A DNA stretch of 64,000 bases from an uncultured Bacteroides sp. (GTDB lineage Bacteria > Bacteroidota > Bacteroidia > Bacteroidales > Bacteroidaceae), in NCBI RefSeq assembly GCF_902491285.1, contig NZ_CABUHK010000022.1:4373-68372 (forward strand), written 5' to 3'. Shown one piece after another: positions 56,018-64,000 of this stretch. Both the position numbers and the translations under genes were made by a program. The notes below the pieces were generated by a model that saw only the letters and a program-made list of their open reading frames with translations, made no database searches and was not told the DNA's origin. How positions within the stretch are numbered: position 1 is the stretch's first letter; each line of letters begins with the position of its first letter.

Positions 56018-56617
56018 TTATGATTTCTTTCTTTCGTAATGTAAATAGAACAATATACCATAAAGGATATGGAAACCGCCGAAACCTATCGTCCAGAACA
56101 GAAGTGAATGACCCGTCCAGAAACAGTCGACAGCGCCCAGACAAATGAAAGCATATCCCAGCCATGCCACACTGGAATAGGTAAACTTGGATGCATTGAC
56201 CAATGCCAGTCCATAGAATAAAAGCATGACAGATGCCAGAATATCATAATACTCGTGCATCAGGATAGAAATACACACAATGCCGCCTGCCAGCATCGGA
56301 AGCGAAAAATTCCATAATGCCCGATAAGTGAGCCGGCTGAAAAACTTCTGTCCTGTCTTCTTGGATTTACAGTAGGACAGGATGCTGGCAGTAACGGCTG
56401 CGGCTGCCAATACCGACAAGGCTATTATAGCCATTAATTCTAATGTGACGATTAAATGCGTCTCCGGTGTGATAACCAGTGTCGCGATGTACGCGCCAGC
56501 CAATGCGTAAATGCCTGCCAAGATTGCGGCAAGTCCACTAACAGAGATAAACTTTGAGGACTTTTCCATCAATTCTTTTATCTCATTTACCGATTCTAAT
56601 GCTTTATCTTTATTCAT
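56018..56617 (-). CDS. Membrane protein of unknown function
   Basis: 199 residues with an acidic N-terminal amphipathic stretch (MNKDKALESVNEIKELMEKSSKF) and about six membrane helices. The start at 56617 is chosen because the 17 upstream codons look random. I do not recognise a named family. It heads the operon with the winged-helix regulator and CreD. Confidence 0.8.
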   Translation of the reverse strand: MNKDKALESVNEIKELMEKSSKFISVSGLAAILAGIYALAGAYIATLVITPETHLIVTLELMAIIALSVLAAAAVTASILSYCKSKKTGQKFFSRLTYRALWNFSLPMLAGGIVCISILMHEYYDILASVMLLFYGLALVNASKFTYSSVAWLGYAFICLGAVDCFWTGHSLLFWTIGFGGFHILYGILFYLHYERKKS

Positions 56618-56723
56618 ATAAAAAGTACTTTGTGATGCAAAGTAAAATAAAACATTTAAGATGGACAAGATTTTATTTGATTATTTCAATAAATAGGTTC
56701 AAAAAAGAAGTTGGATAGATGAA

Positions 56724-56767
56724 ATTAGTCAAATATTTGACTAATTCGACGAAGATACGTATCTTTG
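56724..56767 (+). promoter_or_regulatory. Promoter and 22-bp palindromic operator of the MarR/efflux operon
   Basis: A perfect palindrome spans 56724-56745 (half-site attagtcaaat). The -33 TTTG (56736-56739) lies inside it, followed after 20 bases by TATCTTTG at 56760-56767. Binding there would block RNA polymerase. The MarR gene 30 bases downstream is the likely ligand. Confidence 0.75.
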
Positions 56768-56796
56768 CGCCCGAAAAGGTAAAAACGATAATAAGA

Positions 56797-57237
56797 ATGA
56801 GAGAAGGAGCGGAGTTCAGAGAACTCATGTTGCAGGTTGTCCGCACACGTATGGCTTTTCGCCGGTCTATGCAACGGACATTAAAGAAGAATAATGCAGG
56901 TATTACATTCGAAATGCTTCAAGTATTGAGCAGTTTATGGCACGAACAAGGCATCAGCCAGCAGATATTGGCGGAGCGTATAGCGAAAGATAAAGCATGC
57001 CTGACTAACTTGATGAACAACCTGGAAAAGAAAGGATACGTCTGCCGGAAAGAAGACCCGAACGACCGTCGTAATAAACTGGTATTTCTGACTCCGGCGG
57101 GTGAAGAGTTTAAAGAGCAGATTCGTCCGGTTTTAGACCAGGTTTATGTATATGCAGAACACATTATCGGTATTGAAAGTATTGAAACCATGTTGTCTGA
57201 ATTAAACAGTGTTTATGATGTTCTTGAAAAAATATAA
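56797..57237 (+). CDS. MarR-family transcriptional regulator
   Basis: 146 residues from ATG 56797, placed 30 bases after the -7 box; the upstream frame includes the promoter and is not translated. The winged helix is GISQQILAERIAKDKACLTNLMNNLEKKGYVCRKEDPNDRRNKLVFLT, the MarR signature with DxRxNxL wing. Dimer helices flank it. It overlaps the TolC gene and heads an EmrA/EmrB-like efflux operon, as in emrR-type systems, so it probably represses the operon until a toxic ligand binds. Confidence 0.92.
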   Translation: MREGAEFRELMLQVVRTRMAFRRSMQRTLKKNNAGITFEMLQVLSSLWHEQGISQQILAERIAKDKACLTNLMNNLEKKGYVCRKEDPNDRRNKLVFLTPAGEEFKEQIRPVLDQVYVYAEHIIGIESIETMLSELNSVYDVLEKI

Positions 57238-58537
57238 ACTATATCCGGTCATTTTATTCAGCCTGTTTTCTTTTCCCCAATTGATGCACGCACAAACAGA
57301 CTCTTTATTTCTTACTGTCGACCAGCTCTTTGAACGGGGCGTACAATATAGCCTGCAACTTCAGGCGGATGCAATGAAAGAATCTATGGCACAGGAACGG
57401 ACACGGACTGCAAGAACTGCGCGACTACCGGAACTACAGATTGGACTGAAAGGCGGATTCGTCGGTCAACCCGTCGTTTGGGAACGGGGACTGTCCGCAC
57501 CTCTCTACCCGGACGCGCCGGACTGGTCACAAAATTATGCGATTGATTTGGCACAACCTCTCTATCAGGGCGGTAAAATCCGAAGTGCTATCCATAAGGC
57601 GGATATTGAAAAGCAAGTCGCCGAATTGCAGACTTTGACCGACTGGGCGGAGATTAAACTGAAACTGCTGAATCAGTATATGAATCTCTTCAGTCTCTTT
57701 AAGCAGCATGAGATACTGATGCGAAATATTGAAGAATCGGAACTTCGGTTGCACGATATACGTCGGATGAAAAAAGAAGGGCTGATTACCAATAATGACG
57801 TATTGCGAAGTGAGATGCAATTGACTAACGACCGCCTGTCTTTGCAGGAAACGGAAAACAGCATTGTGCTTGTATCACAGCAACTTGATATTCTGTTGGG
57901 ACAGGACGAGAATGTATTATTGCAGCCGGATACTGCCCTGCTTTATCAAGCAGTTGCCTTGCAATCTTATGATGATTATATCGTTCAGGCTTATGCGAAT
58001 GACCCGGCGATGAAATTGCTTCGTGCGCAAACGGAACTGGCGAGGAATGAAATCCGTTCAACCAAGTCTTTCTCATTACCCGGCATATCGTTATATGCAT
58101 CGAATACATTGGCACGTCCTGTCTCGCGTACCTTGGCGGATATGTATAATAATAACTGGAATGTGGGCGTATCGGTTTCTTATCCTTTATCCTCATTGTA
58201 TAAGAACAATCATAAAATAAAAGAGAGCAAAATGATGATGTCCTTGCGGAAGAACGAGGAAGAGCAGAAGATGCAGGGAATCCGCATGGAGGTACGTTCC
58301 TCATTTTTGCGGCATCGGGAAGCATTGCAGAGGGTAGAGGCTTTGAAACTGTCCGTCCGGCAGGCGGAGGAAAATTATCGTATCATGCAGAACCGTTATC
58401 TGAACCAACTGGCTATCCTGACTGATTTGCTCGATGCAAATTCTGTCCGCCTGAATGTCGAGTTGCAGTTGGTTACTGCACGTACTCGTGTGATTTATAC
58501 TTATTATCAACTTCAGAAGGCTTGTGGTCGTCTTTAA
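57218..58537 (+). CDS. TolC-family outer-membrane efflux channel of the MarR operon
   Basis: 439 residues. The signal peptide ends near 25 (FPQLMHAQ), followed by two OEP repeats of long helices. IDLAQPLYQGGKIRSAIHKADIEKQ and VSVSYPLSSLYKNNHKIKESK are the beta-hairpin and helix junctions typical of TolC. Starts at 57209 (GTG), 57215 or 57218 are all possible; all overlap the end of the marR gene by 20-29 bases, giving tight coupling. It forms the outer-membrane exit for the HlyD- and MFS-type partners downstream. Confidence 0.9.
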   Translation: MFLKKYKLYPVILFSLFSFPQLMHAQTDSLFLTVDQLFERGVQYSLQLQADAMKESMAQERTRTARTARLPELQIGLKGGFVGQPVVWERGLSAPLYPDAPDWSQNYAIDLAQPLYQGGKIRSAIHKADIEKQVAELQTLTDWAEIKLKLLNQYMNLFSLFKQHEILMRNIEESELRLHDIRRMKKEGLITNNDVLRSEMQLTNDRLSLQETENSIVLVSQQLDILLGQDENVLLQPDTALLYQAVALQSYDDYIVQAYANDPAMKLLRAQTELARNEIRSTKSFSLPGISLYASNTLARPVSRTLADMYNNNWNVGVSVSYPLSSLYKNNHKIKESKMMMSLRKNEEEQKMQGIRMEVRSSFLRHREALQRVEALKLSVRQAEENYRIMQNRYLNQLAILTDLLDANSVRLNVELQLVTARTRVIYTYYQLQKACGRL

Positions 58538-58551
58538 TATACAAAACAGAT

Positions 58552-59622
58552 ATGGCAAATCAATTGAAAGAAAAACAGAAGAAGCTGAAAAAGCTCAGAA
58601 CCCGCAATATTATTTTAAATTTGGTATGTATCTGTCTGGCAGGTTCCGGCCTTTGGTGGACTGCCACTTACTTTTGGCGTTATGTAAATTATGAGGTGAC
58701 GAATGACGCTTTTGTAGACCAATATGTGGCGCCTTTGAATGTGCGGGTTTCGGGCTATATAAAAGATGTACGTTTTAAAGAGCATCAATATGTGCGTCAG
58801 GGAGATACTTTACTGGTGCTTGATAACCGTGAATATCAAATCAAGGTGAAGGAAGCGGAAGCTGCTTTGCTGGATGCACAGGGTTCGCAGGAAGTGCTTC
58901 ATTCGGGTATTGAGACTTCCCATACGAATATTGCGGTGCAGGACGCCAATATTGCTGAAGCTGAGGCGAAACTCTGGCAACTGGAGCAGGATTATCATCG
59001 TTTTGAACGTTTGTTGAAAGAAGAGTCCGTCCCGGAGCAGCAGTTTGAGCAAACTAAAGCTGCCTATGAAGCGGCAAAGGCGCGTTATCAGGCATTGGTT
59101 GCTCAGAAACAGTCGGTACTCTCGCAATATACGGAAACAAGCAAGAAAACAACGAGTGCGGAAGCCGCCATTTTGCGTAAGGAAGCAGACCTCGACCTGG
59201 CTAAACTGAATTTGTCTTATACGGTTCTTACGGCTCCCTATGACGGATACATGGGCAGGCGGACTTTGGAACCCGGTCAGTATGTACAGACCGGACAAAC
59301 CATTTCTTATCTGGTACGCAACAAGGACAAATGGATAACCGCCAATTATAAAGAAATGCAGATTGCCAATATCTATATCGGCCAACAAGTGCGTATAAAA
59401 GTGGATGCAGTGCCCGGAAAGATTTTCCACGGAGAAGTTACCGCTATCTCCGAAGCGACGGGTTCCAAATATTCATTAGTTCCTACGGATAACTCCGCCG
59501 GAAATTTTGTAAAGGTACAACAGCGGATACCGGTACGGATTGAACTGGAAGATGTCTCTTCGGAAGAAATGGCACAGTTGAGAGCCGGCATGATGGTGGA
59601 AACAGAAGCTCTGCGCAAATGA
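58552..59622 (+). CDS. HlyD/EmrA-type membrane fusion protein
   Basis: 356 residues. A basic N-terminus (KEKQKKLKKLRTRN) is followed by one membrane helix (about 21-43). A biotinyl-lipoyl-like half (VAPLNVRVSGYIKDVRFKEHQYVRQGDTLLVLD), a long coiled-coil hairpin (about 105-215), the second lipoyl half (APYDGYMGRRTLEPGQYVQTGQ) and a beta barrel follow. It bridges the MFS pump to TolC. It starts 14 bases after the TolC gene and overlaps the pump gene by 4 bases. Confidence 0.93.
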   Translation: MANQLKEKQKKLKKLRTRNIILNLVCICLAGSGLWWTATYFWRYVNYEVTNDAFVDQYVAPLNVRVSGYIKDVRFKEHQYVRQGDTLLVLDNREYQIKVKEAEAALLDAQGSQEVLHSGIETSHTNIAVQDANIAEAEAKLWQLEQDYHRFERLLKEESVPEQQFEQTKAAYEAAKARYQALVAQKQSVLSQYTETSKKTTSAEAAILRKEADLDLAKLNLSYTVLTAPYDGYMGRRTLEPGQYVQTGQTISYLVRNKDKWITANYKEMQIANIYIGQQVRIKVDAVPGKIFHGEVTAISEATGSKYSLVPTDNSAGNFVKVQQRIPVRIELEDVSSEEMAQLRAGMMVETEALRK

Positions 59623-61223
59623 TAACGATGAAGGAATTGGAAGCACCTGTCCGTCAATGGGTGCCCGATTGGCTCGGACTTGTCAGTATCTTCATCGTGA
59701 TTCTTCCCGTCACTATGCTCAATGGTTCCTATACGGGTAGTATGCTCGAAGTTTCGAATACACTCGGTACGAATTCGGAAGACATAACAATGGGATATTA
59801 TGCCGCTTCGGCAGGTATGGCTATCGCATATCCCATTATTCCTAAAGTCCTGGCTGCCTTTTCCGTGAAATCACTATTGTTGATTGACCTGGTACTGCAA
59901 TTTTTCTTGAGTTGGGTTTGCGCCCGTACACAGAATGCCGATATTCTGATTGTGTGTAGTTTTACCGTCGGCTTCCTGAAAGGGTTTCTTATGCTGTGGT
60001 TTATCCGTTACGCCCAAAAGATTTTCAGCCGGAAGAATGTACGCAGCGAGTTCTATTCTTATTTCTATCCGTTGGTTTACGGTGGGGGACAGGCTTCAAT
60101 GTTAGTAACCGCTCTGTTGGCATATCATTATAACTGGAAATATATGTATTACTTTATGATGATACTGATTTTGATAGCTATCTTGTTTGTTATCATCTGT
60201 TTCCGTCATAACCGCCCCATTAAAGCCGTTGCCTTGTCCGACTTGCATATTCGTGAAATGTTTGTTATATCGACCGGACTGCTGATGTTGATGTATGTTA
60301 TCAATTATGGAAAAGTGCTCGACTGGATGGCGTCCGGTAAGATATGCGCGTATATCATCATTGCCCCTATATTGATTGCCTTGTTTATCTGGTATCAGAG
60401 CCGTTCGGAGAAGCCTTATGTAAGTCTTGCGCCCTTATTTCAAGCCAAAGCGATTGTCGGTTATCTCTATATGATGCTTGTCATGTTTTTCAGTACATCG
60501 ACCACTTTATTGACCAACTATCTGACTATTATTCTGAAAGTGGATACTACGCATACCTATTCTCTTTATATCTATCTGCTTCCCGGATATATAGTCGGTG
60601 CGTTTATCTGCTTCTGGTGGTTTCGCTGGCAGCGTTGGCGTTTCCGCTTTCTGATAGCGGGGGGAATGAGTTGCTTTGTGATTTTCTTCGGTATCCTGTA
60701 TTTCGGCATCTCTCCGAATAGCACTTATGAAATGTTATACCTGCCCTTATTCTTTCGTGGCTTGGGAATGTTGACTTTGATTATAGCTTTCGCCTTGTTT
60801 GCCGTAGAAGATTTGAATCCGAAATTCTTATTGTCGAATGCTTTCTTTCTGATTATCTTCCGTTCCATATTGACGCCTATTATGGCTACTTCGTTTTATA
60901 GCAATGTATTGTATCGGCTGGAACAAAAATATATGTATTCTTTGTCGGAGACTATTACAAGTGTCGACCCGTTGGCGGCATCACGATATAGCCAGTCTTT
61001 GAACAGTGCACTGGTACAAGGGCACGGGAATGCTGAGGCTGCACAACTGGCAACTAACTCTTTATATGTTACTTTGCAACAACAAAGTTTATTGCTTGCA
61101 CTGAAAGAGATACTGGGTTACTTGTTGGTTATATCAATCATCATTGCTGTTGTTTCCCGTTTTATTCCGTTTCATAAGACACTCCGTGTCACATTCAAAA
61201 GAACGGGTGACGATATGGTTTAA
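59619..61223 (+). CDS. MFS efflux transporter (DHA2/EmrB-like)
   Basis: 534 residues with about 14 membrane helices, the DHA2 drug:H+ antiporter layout. TMLNGSYTGSMLEVSNTLGT in helix 1 resembles the EmrB region, with Asn/Gly in place of the usual Asp, and GGGQASMLVTALLAYHYNWKYMYYF resembles the antiporter motif C region. The start is ATG 59619 (overlap with the upstream stop) or 59628. It completes a MarR-TolC-EmrA-EmrB operon for export of toxic compounds. Confidence 0.9.
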   Translation: MITMKELEAPVRQWVPDWLGLVSIFIVILPVTMLNGSYTGSMLEVSNTLGTNSEDITMGYYAASAGMAIAYPIIPKVLAAFSVKSLLLIDLVLQFFLSWVCARTQNADILIVCSFTVGFLKGFLMLWFIRYAQKIFSRKNVRSEFYSYFYPLVYGGGQASMLVTALLAYHYNWKYMYYFMMILILIAILFVIICFRHNRPIKAVALSDLHIREMFVISTGLLMLMYVINYGKVLDWMASGKICAYIIIAPILIALFIWYQSRSEKPYVSLAPLFQAKAIVGYLYMMLVMFFSTSTTLLTNYLTIILKVDTTHTYSLYIYLLPGYIVGAFICFWWFRWQRWRFRFLIAGGMSCFVIFFGILYFGISPNSTYEMLYLPLFFRGLGMLTLIIAFALFAVEDLNPKFLLSNAFFLIIFRSILTPIMATSFYSNVLYRLEQKYMYSLSETITSVDPLAASRYSQSLNSALVQGHGNAEAAQLATNSLYVTLQQQSLLLALKEILGYLLVISIIIAVVSRFIPFHKTLRVTFKRTGDDMV

Positions 61224-61226
61224 TAT

Positions 61227-61277
61227 AAAAAAAGTTGCTATCCCGTTCAACTTGTCATTGAGTGAGGGATAGCAACT
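61227..61277. terminator. Shared terminator between the efflux operon and altronate dehydratase
   Basis: A perfect 12-bp stem (61233-61244 with 61266-61277). On the minus strand it is followed by seven T, ending uxaA; on the plus strand the T-tract is weak. Confidence 0.8.
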
Positions 61278-61333
61278 CGTATTATAATTCTAACAATATT
61301 TTCTTTTTATCAGAATACGGAATAAGAAGCGAT

Positions 61334-62824
61334 TTACAAAGTTACGCCTGTCTTGAAGATAGCAATTTCGCGATAACCTTTCTTTTCGTTGTTAACGAAC
61401 TCGCCGCTTGCCACTTTGATAACGTAGTCGATGAAACGTTCGCAAGTCTTCTCCATCGGTTCGTTTTCTATGATGACACCTGCGTTGAAGTCAATCCATC
61501 CCGGTTTGTTTTTAGCCAAAGTCGAGTTGGTGGAAATCTTCATTGTAGGGACAAACGTACCGAATGGCGTTCCACGTCCGGTTGTGAAAAGTACCATATG
61601 GCATCCGCTTGCCGCAAGAGTGGTAGCTGCCACCAGGTCATTGCCCGGAGCAGAAAGCAGGTTAAGCCCTTTCTTCTGCAAACGTTCGCCATAAGGCATC
61701 ACGCCGGATACATAACTCTTTCCACATTTCTGTGTGCATCCCAACGCTTTTTCTTCCAATGTAGAGATACCGCCCGCTTTGTTTCCCGGAGACGGGTTTT
61801 CACCGACAGGTTCTCCGTGCGACAGGAAGTATTCTTTGAAGTCATTAATCAGATGTACAGTCTGCTCAAACAAATCTTTGTTTTCGCAACGGTTCATCAA
61901 GATAGTCTCTGCACCGAACATTTCCGGTACTTCAGTCAGTACGCTTGTGCCGCCTTGTGCAATCAGGAAATCGGAGAACATACCCAGCAACGGATTTGCA
62001 GTAATACCGGAGAAACCGTCGGAACCACCACATTTCAGACCTACACGGAGCTCGGACAAAGGAATATCGGTACGTTCGTCTTTAGAGGCTTTCGCATACA
62101 AATCGCGCAGGATTTCCATGCCTTCCTCGTATTCGTCGCCCACTTTCTGAGTGACCATAAACTTCACACGGTCTTCATCAAACTCGCCTAGAAATTCGCG
62201 GAATACGTCCGGCTGATTATTTTCGCATCCCAAGCCTACTACCAACACTGCTCCTGCATTGGGATGAAGCACCATATCGCGAAGAATCTTCTTCGTATTT
62301 TCATGGTCGTCGCCAAGTTGGGAACAGCCGTAGTTGTGCGGGAAAGCAACGATGGCATCCACGCCTTTGCCTTCAGTCTCGCGACGCAACCCCTCAGCCA
62401 ATTGGCCGATGATACCGTTCACGCAGCCTACGGTCGGGATAATCCATATTTCGTTTCTTATGCCTACGTCACCGTTTTTGCGGCGATAACCTTTGAAGGT
62501 AAGGTCTTTGCGGGCAATATCCAAAGAAACCTGAATAGGGTTGTAGGTATATTCCAGCAATCCGGCGAGGTTGGTCTTGATATTCGTCTCGTTCATCCAG
62601 TCACCCTGCTGTTTGGCCATTCGGGCATGTCCGATAGGATAACCGTACTTGATTACATTTTCGCCCTCTGCAAAATTCTTCAATGCGAATTTGTGCCCGG
62701 CGGGAATGTCCTCGTTCAATGTAATTTCAATGCCATCTACAGAAAGATGCTCTCCTGCCGGGAGGTTAACAATGGCAACGGCAACGTTGTCGGCAGGATT
62801 AATTCTTAAATACTTTGTTTCCAT
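61334..62824 (-). CDS. uxaA: Altronate dehydratase
   Basis: 496 residues. It dehydrates D-altronate to 2-keto-3-deoxygluconate in galacturonate catabolism. An N-terminal SAF domain (about 1-95, INPADNVAVAIVNLPAGEHL) is followed by the UxaA core with FKGYRRKNGDVGIRNEIWIIPTVGCVN, FPHNYGCSQLGDDHENTKK, LKCGGSDGFSGITANP and TGRGTPFGTFVPTMKISTN. The Cys and His residues fit metal binding. No other hexuronate genes are in view. It follows the LacI regulator by 30 bases in the same direction. Confidence 0.95.
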   Translation of the reverse strand: METKYLRINPADNVAVAIVNLPAGEHLSVDGIEITLNEDIPAGHKFALKNFAEGENVIKYGYPIGHARMAKQQGDWMNETNIKTNLAGLLEYTYNPIQVSLDIARKDLTFKGYRRKNGDVGIRNEIWIIPTVGCVNGIIGQLAEGLRRETEGKGVDAIVAFPHNYGCSQLGDDHENTKKILRDMVLHPNAGAVLVVGLGCENNQPDVFREFLGEFDEDRVKFMVTQKVGDEYEEGMEILRDLYAKASKDERTDIPLSELRVGLKCGGSDGFSGITANPLLGMFSDFLIAQGGTSVLTEVPEMFGAETILMNRCENKDLFEQTVHLINDFKEYFLSHGEPVGENPSPGNKAGGISTLEEKALGCTQKCGKSYVSGVMPYGERLQKKGLNLLSAPGNDLVAATTLAASGCHMVLFTTGRGTPFGTFVPTMKISTNSTLAKNKPGWIDFNAGVIIENEPMEKTCERFIDYVIKVASGEFVNNEKKGYREIAIFKTGVTL

Positions 62825-62854
62825 GTAATGTACTTGTAAAGTTGTATTTCGTTG

Positions 62855-63919
62855 TTATTTGCTATGGTAATAGTCAATTGTTTCTACTGTTAACAAGTCG
62901 ATAGGCATATAGTTGATGCAAGTCACGTCTTTTTTGAAGATGAGGTGGTCGCAAAGAGCTTTTATACCGTTGGCGCCTTGTAGTTCCGGTTGCTGGGCGA
63001 TGAGGAAGGATACATTTCCTTCTTTCAGGCAGGTGACATTCCGTTCCAGAAGGTCATAGCCTATCAGATTGAAATCTTTCTTTCCGCGACCTTGCAGGTA
63101 TTCGCCGACGATGTAGACTTTGGAGTTGAAGGTAATTCCGTTTTTCACCGTCGGGTGGGCGCGGAAAAATTCATCCAGCATCTCGTTGTCTTCGTCGTTA
63201 CGTTCGGCATGCAAGTCGAGCTCCAGTATATTACAAGACGGATGATGTTCTTCCATGTACTGCCTGAAACCGATTTCTCTGTTCTCCTGCTGGTTAGAAC
63301 CTACAATTCCTTCATGTATTTTACGGAAAATAACGATTTCTTTCTCGTCCCGTGCCAGTAACATCATCATCCGTGCGGCAAAGTATCCGCTTTGGCGTGA
63401 GTTCTGACCGAAGAAGGCGAGGGGAGGAACGTCCTTGATATTGGAGTCTATATATATATAAGGTATATCCAATGCTTGCAACCGGTCGGTGAATCCCTTT
63501 GTATATTGGGGGGCGGTGGGAGCTACCATCACTCCGTCCGGCTGAAGAGTCAGAATCGCTTCGCTTGCGTCGACAAACGAATGATAATCGTATGGGTCGT
63601 AATAGTTGATTTTCACTGAAGTATTGAAGTCCGAATAGGTAGCGATAGCTTCATGGATGCCCAGCTCCACGGCTGTCCAGTATTCACCTTCCAAATGTTC
63701 CGGCAAAAGACAGATAAATGTATATTTCTTGTTGGATGCCAAAGCGCTGGCGTACATGTTAGGCTGGTAGTCAAGCTGCTTCAATATTTCTTCTACGCGC
63801 TTTTTGCTTGCTTCCGACACTCCGCTACGTCCGTGAATGACGCGGTCTACTGTTCCCACCGATACATCCGCCAGGCGGGCGATGTCTTTGATTCTAATCC
63901 TTTCGGGCAATTTATTCAT
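62855..63919 (-). CDS. LacI-family transcriptional regulator
   Basis: 354 residues. The HTH IRIKDIARLADVSVGTVDRVIHGRSGVSEASKKRVEEIL (about 8-48) is the LacI signature, followed by the hinge helix YQPNMYASALASNKKY. A periplasmic-binding-protein-type sugar sensor follows (about 65-354; substrate side of the RbsB/PBP_like_2 kind). It precedes uxaA in one unit, so it probably responds to a hexuronate-derived ligand. A -7 box (TATATTTG, minus strand) lies at 63984-63991. Confidence 0.92.
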   Translation of the reverse strand: MNKLPERIRIKDIARLADVSVGTVDRVIHGRSGVSEASKKRVEEILKQLDYQPNMYASALASNKKYTFICLLPEHLEGEYWTAVELGIHEAIATYSDFNTSVKINYYDPYDYHSFVDASEAILTLQPDGVMVAPTAPQYTKGFTDRLQALDIPYIYIDSNIKDVPPLAFFGQNSRQSGYFAARMMMLLARDEKEIVIFRKIHEGIVGSNQQENREIGFRQYMEEHHPSCNILELDLHAERNDEDNEMLDEFFRAHPTVKNGITFNSKVYIVGEYLQGRGKKDFNLIGYDLLERNVTCLKEGNVSFLIAQQPELQGANGIKALCDHLIFKKDVTCINYMPIDLLTVETIDYYHSK

Positions 63920-63945
63920 ACGATAACCTTATTAATATAGGTATA

Positions 63946-63991
63946 TGTGCTCGCACACAATAATAATCTTAATATTTTCGATACAAATATA
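63946..63991 (-). promoter_or_regulatory. Promoter and candidate operator of the LacI-uxaA unit
   Basis: The minus-strand -7 box TATATTTG is at 63984-63991. A small palindrome tgtgc-tc-gcaca at 63946-63957, downstream of it, is a plausible LacI-family operator. The -33 region falls at or beyond the window end. Confidence 0.5.
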
Positions 63992-64000
63992 TAACAATTT

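Noticed and set aside
61262..62191. 309-codon open frame opposite uxaA
   Set aside because: Antisense shadow with unrelated composition. It also starts within the shared terminator.

Overview
The window is a gene-dense Bacteroides chromosome segment. The evidence is the Bacteroidetes promoter form (-33 TTG/TTTG, -7 TAnnTTTG) upstream of many genes, a SusC/SusD polysaccharide-utilization locus (PUL) with ECF sigma and FecR anti-sigma genes, GT3-type glycogen synthase, V-type ATPase, and weak A/T-rich ribosome-binding sites. The order V-ATPase, glycogen genes, pot transporter, GH18 PUL, fucose operon, rpsP matches my recollection of the Bacteroides thetaiotaomicron group; that species-level assignment is from memory, not a search. 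I see no tRNA, rRNA, CRISPR array or intact insertion sequence.

Region 1 (1-14662): the 3' part of a V-type ATPase operon (B, D, I, K), a two-gene glycogen unit (synthase and alpha-glucan phosphorylase), a thioredoxin-like lipoprotein on the opposite strand, a polyamine ABC transporter operon (potABC plus a potD-like binding protein), and an AlkD-like DNA repair gene.

Region 2 (14762-30274, minus strand): a small lipoprotein, a decayed hybrid two-component regulator, an 800-base gap, then a host-glycan PUL. In transcription order the PUL is ECF sigma, FecR anti-sigma, SusC, SusD, two lipoproteins with GH18-like folds and damaged catalytic motifs, an intact GH18 endo-beta-N-acetylglucosaminidase, and a LamG-domain lipoprotein. 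On the plus strand, opposite the susC leader, a promoter-like box and a strong intrinsic terminator outline a roughly 120-nt antisense RNA, resembling the DonS-type PUL-silencing RNAs known in Bacteroides.

Region 3 (30466-37234, minus strand): the L-fucose operon fucR-fucI-fucA-kinase-mutarotase-fucP. Near-identical tandem operators lie in front of fucR and fucI. The endoglycosidase PUL and fucose catabolism side by side suit foraging on fucosylated host N-glycans.

Region 4 (37416-47673): rpsP, an NhaC antiporter, a RelE-type toxin-antitoxin pair, and an RND efflux operon (adaptor, pump, TolC) followed by a LytS/LytTR two-component system.

Region 5 (47687-64000): a hybrid histidine kinase, a DJ-1/PfpI protein divergent from an HxlR regulator, a choloylglycine-hydrolase-family enzyme, a GNAT acetyltransferase, a CreD operon, a MarR-controlled EmrAB/TolC-like efflux operon with a 22-bp palindrome over its promoter, and a LacI regulator with altronate dehydratase. 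Two short gene remnants and several unexplained inverted repeats lie in the gaps.
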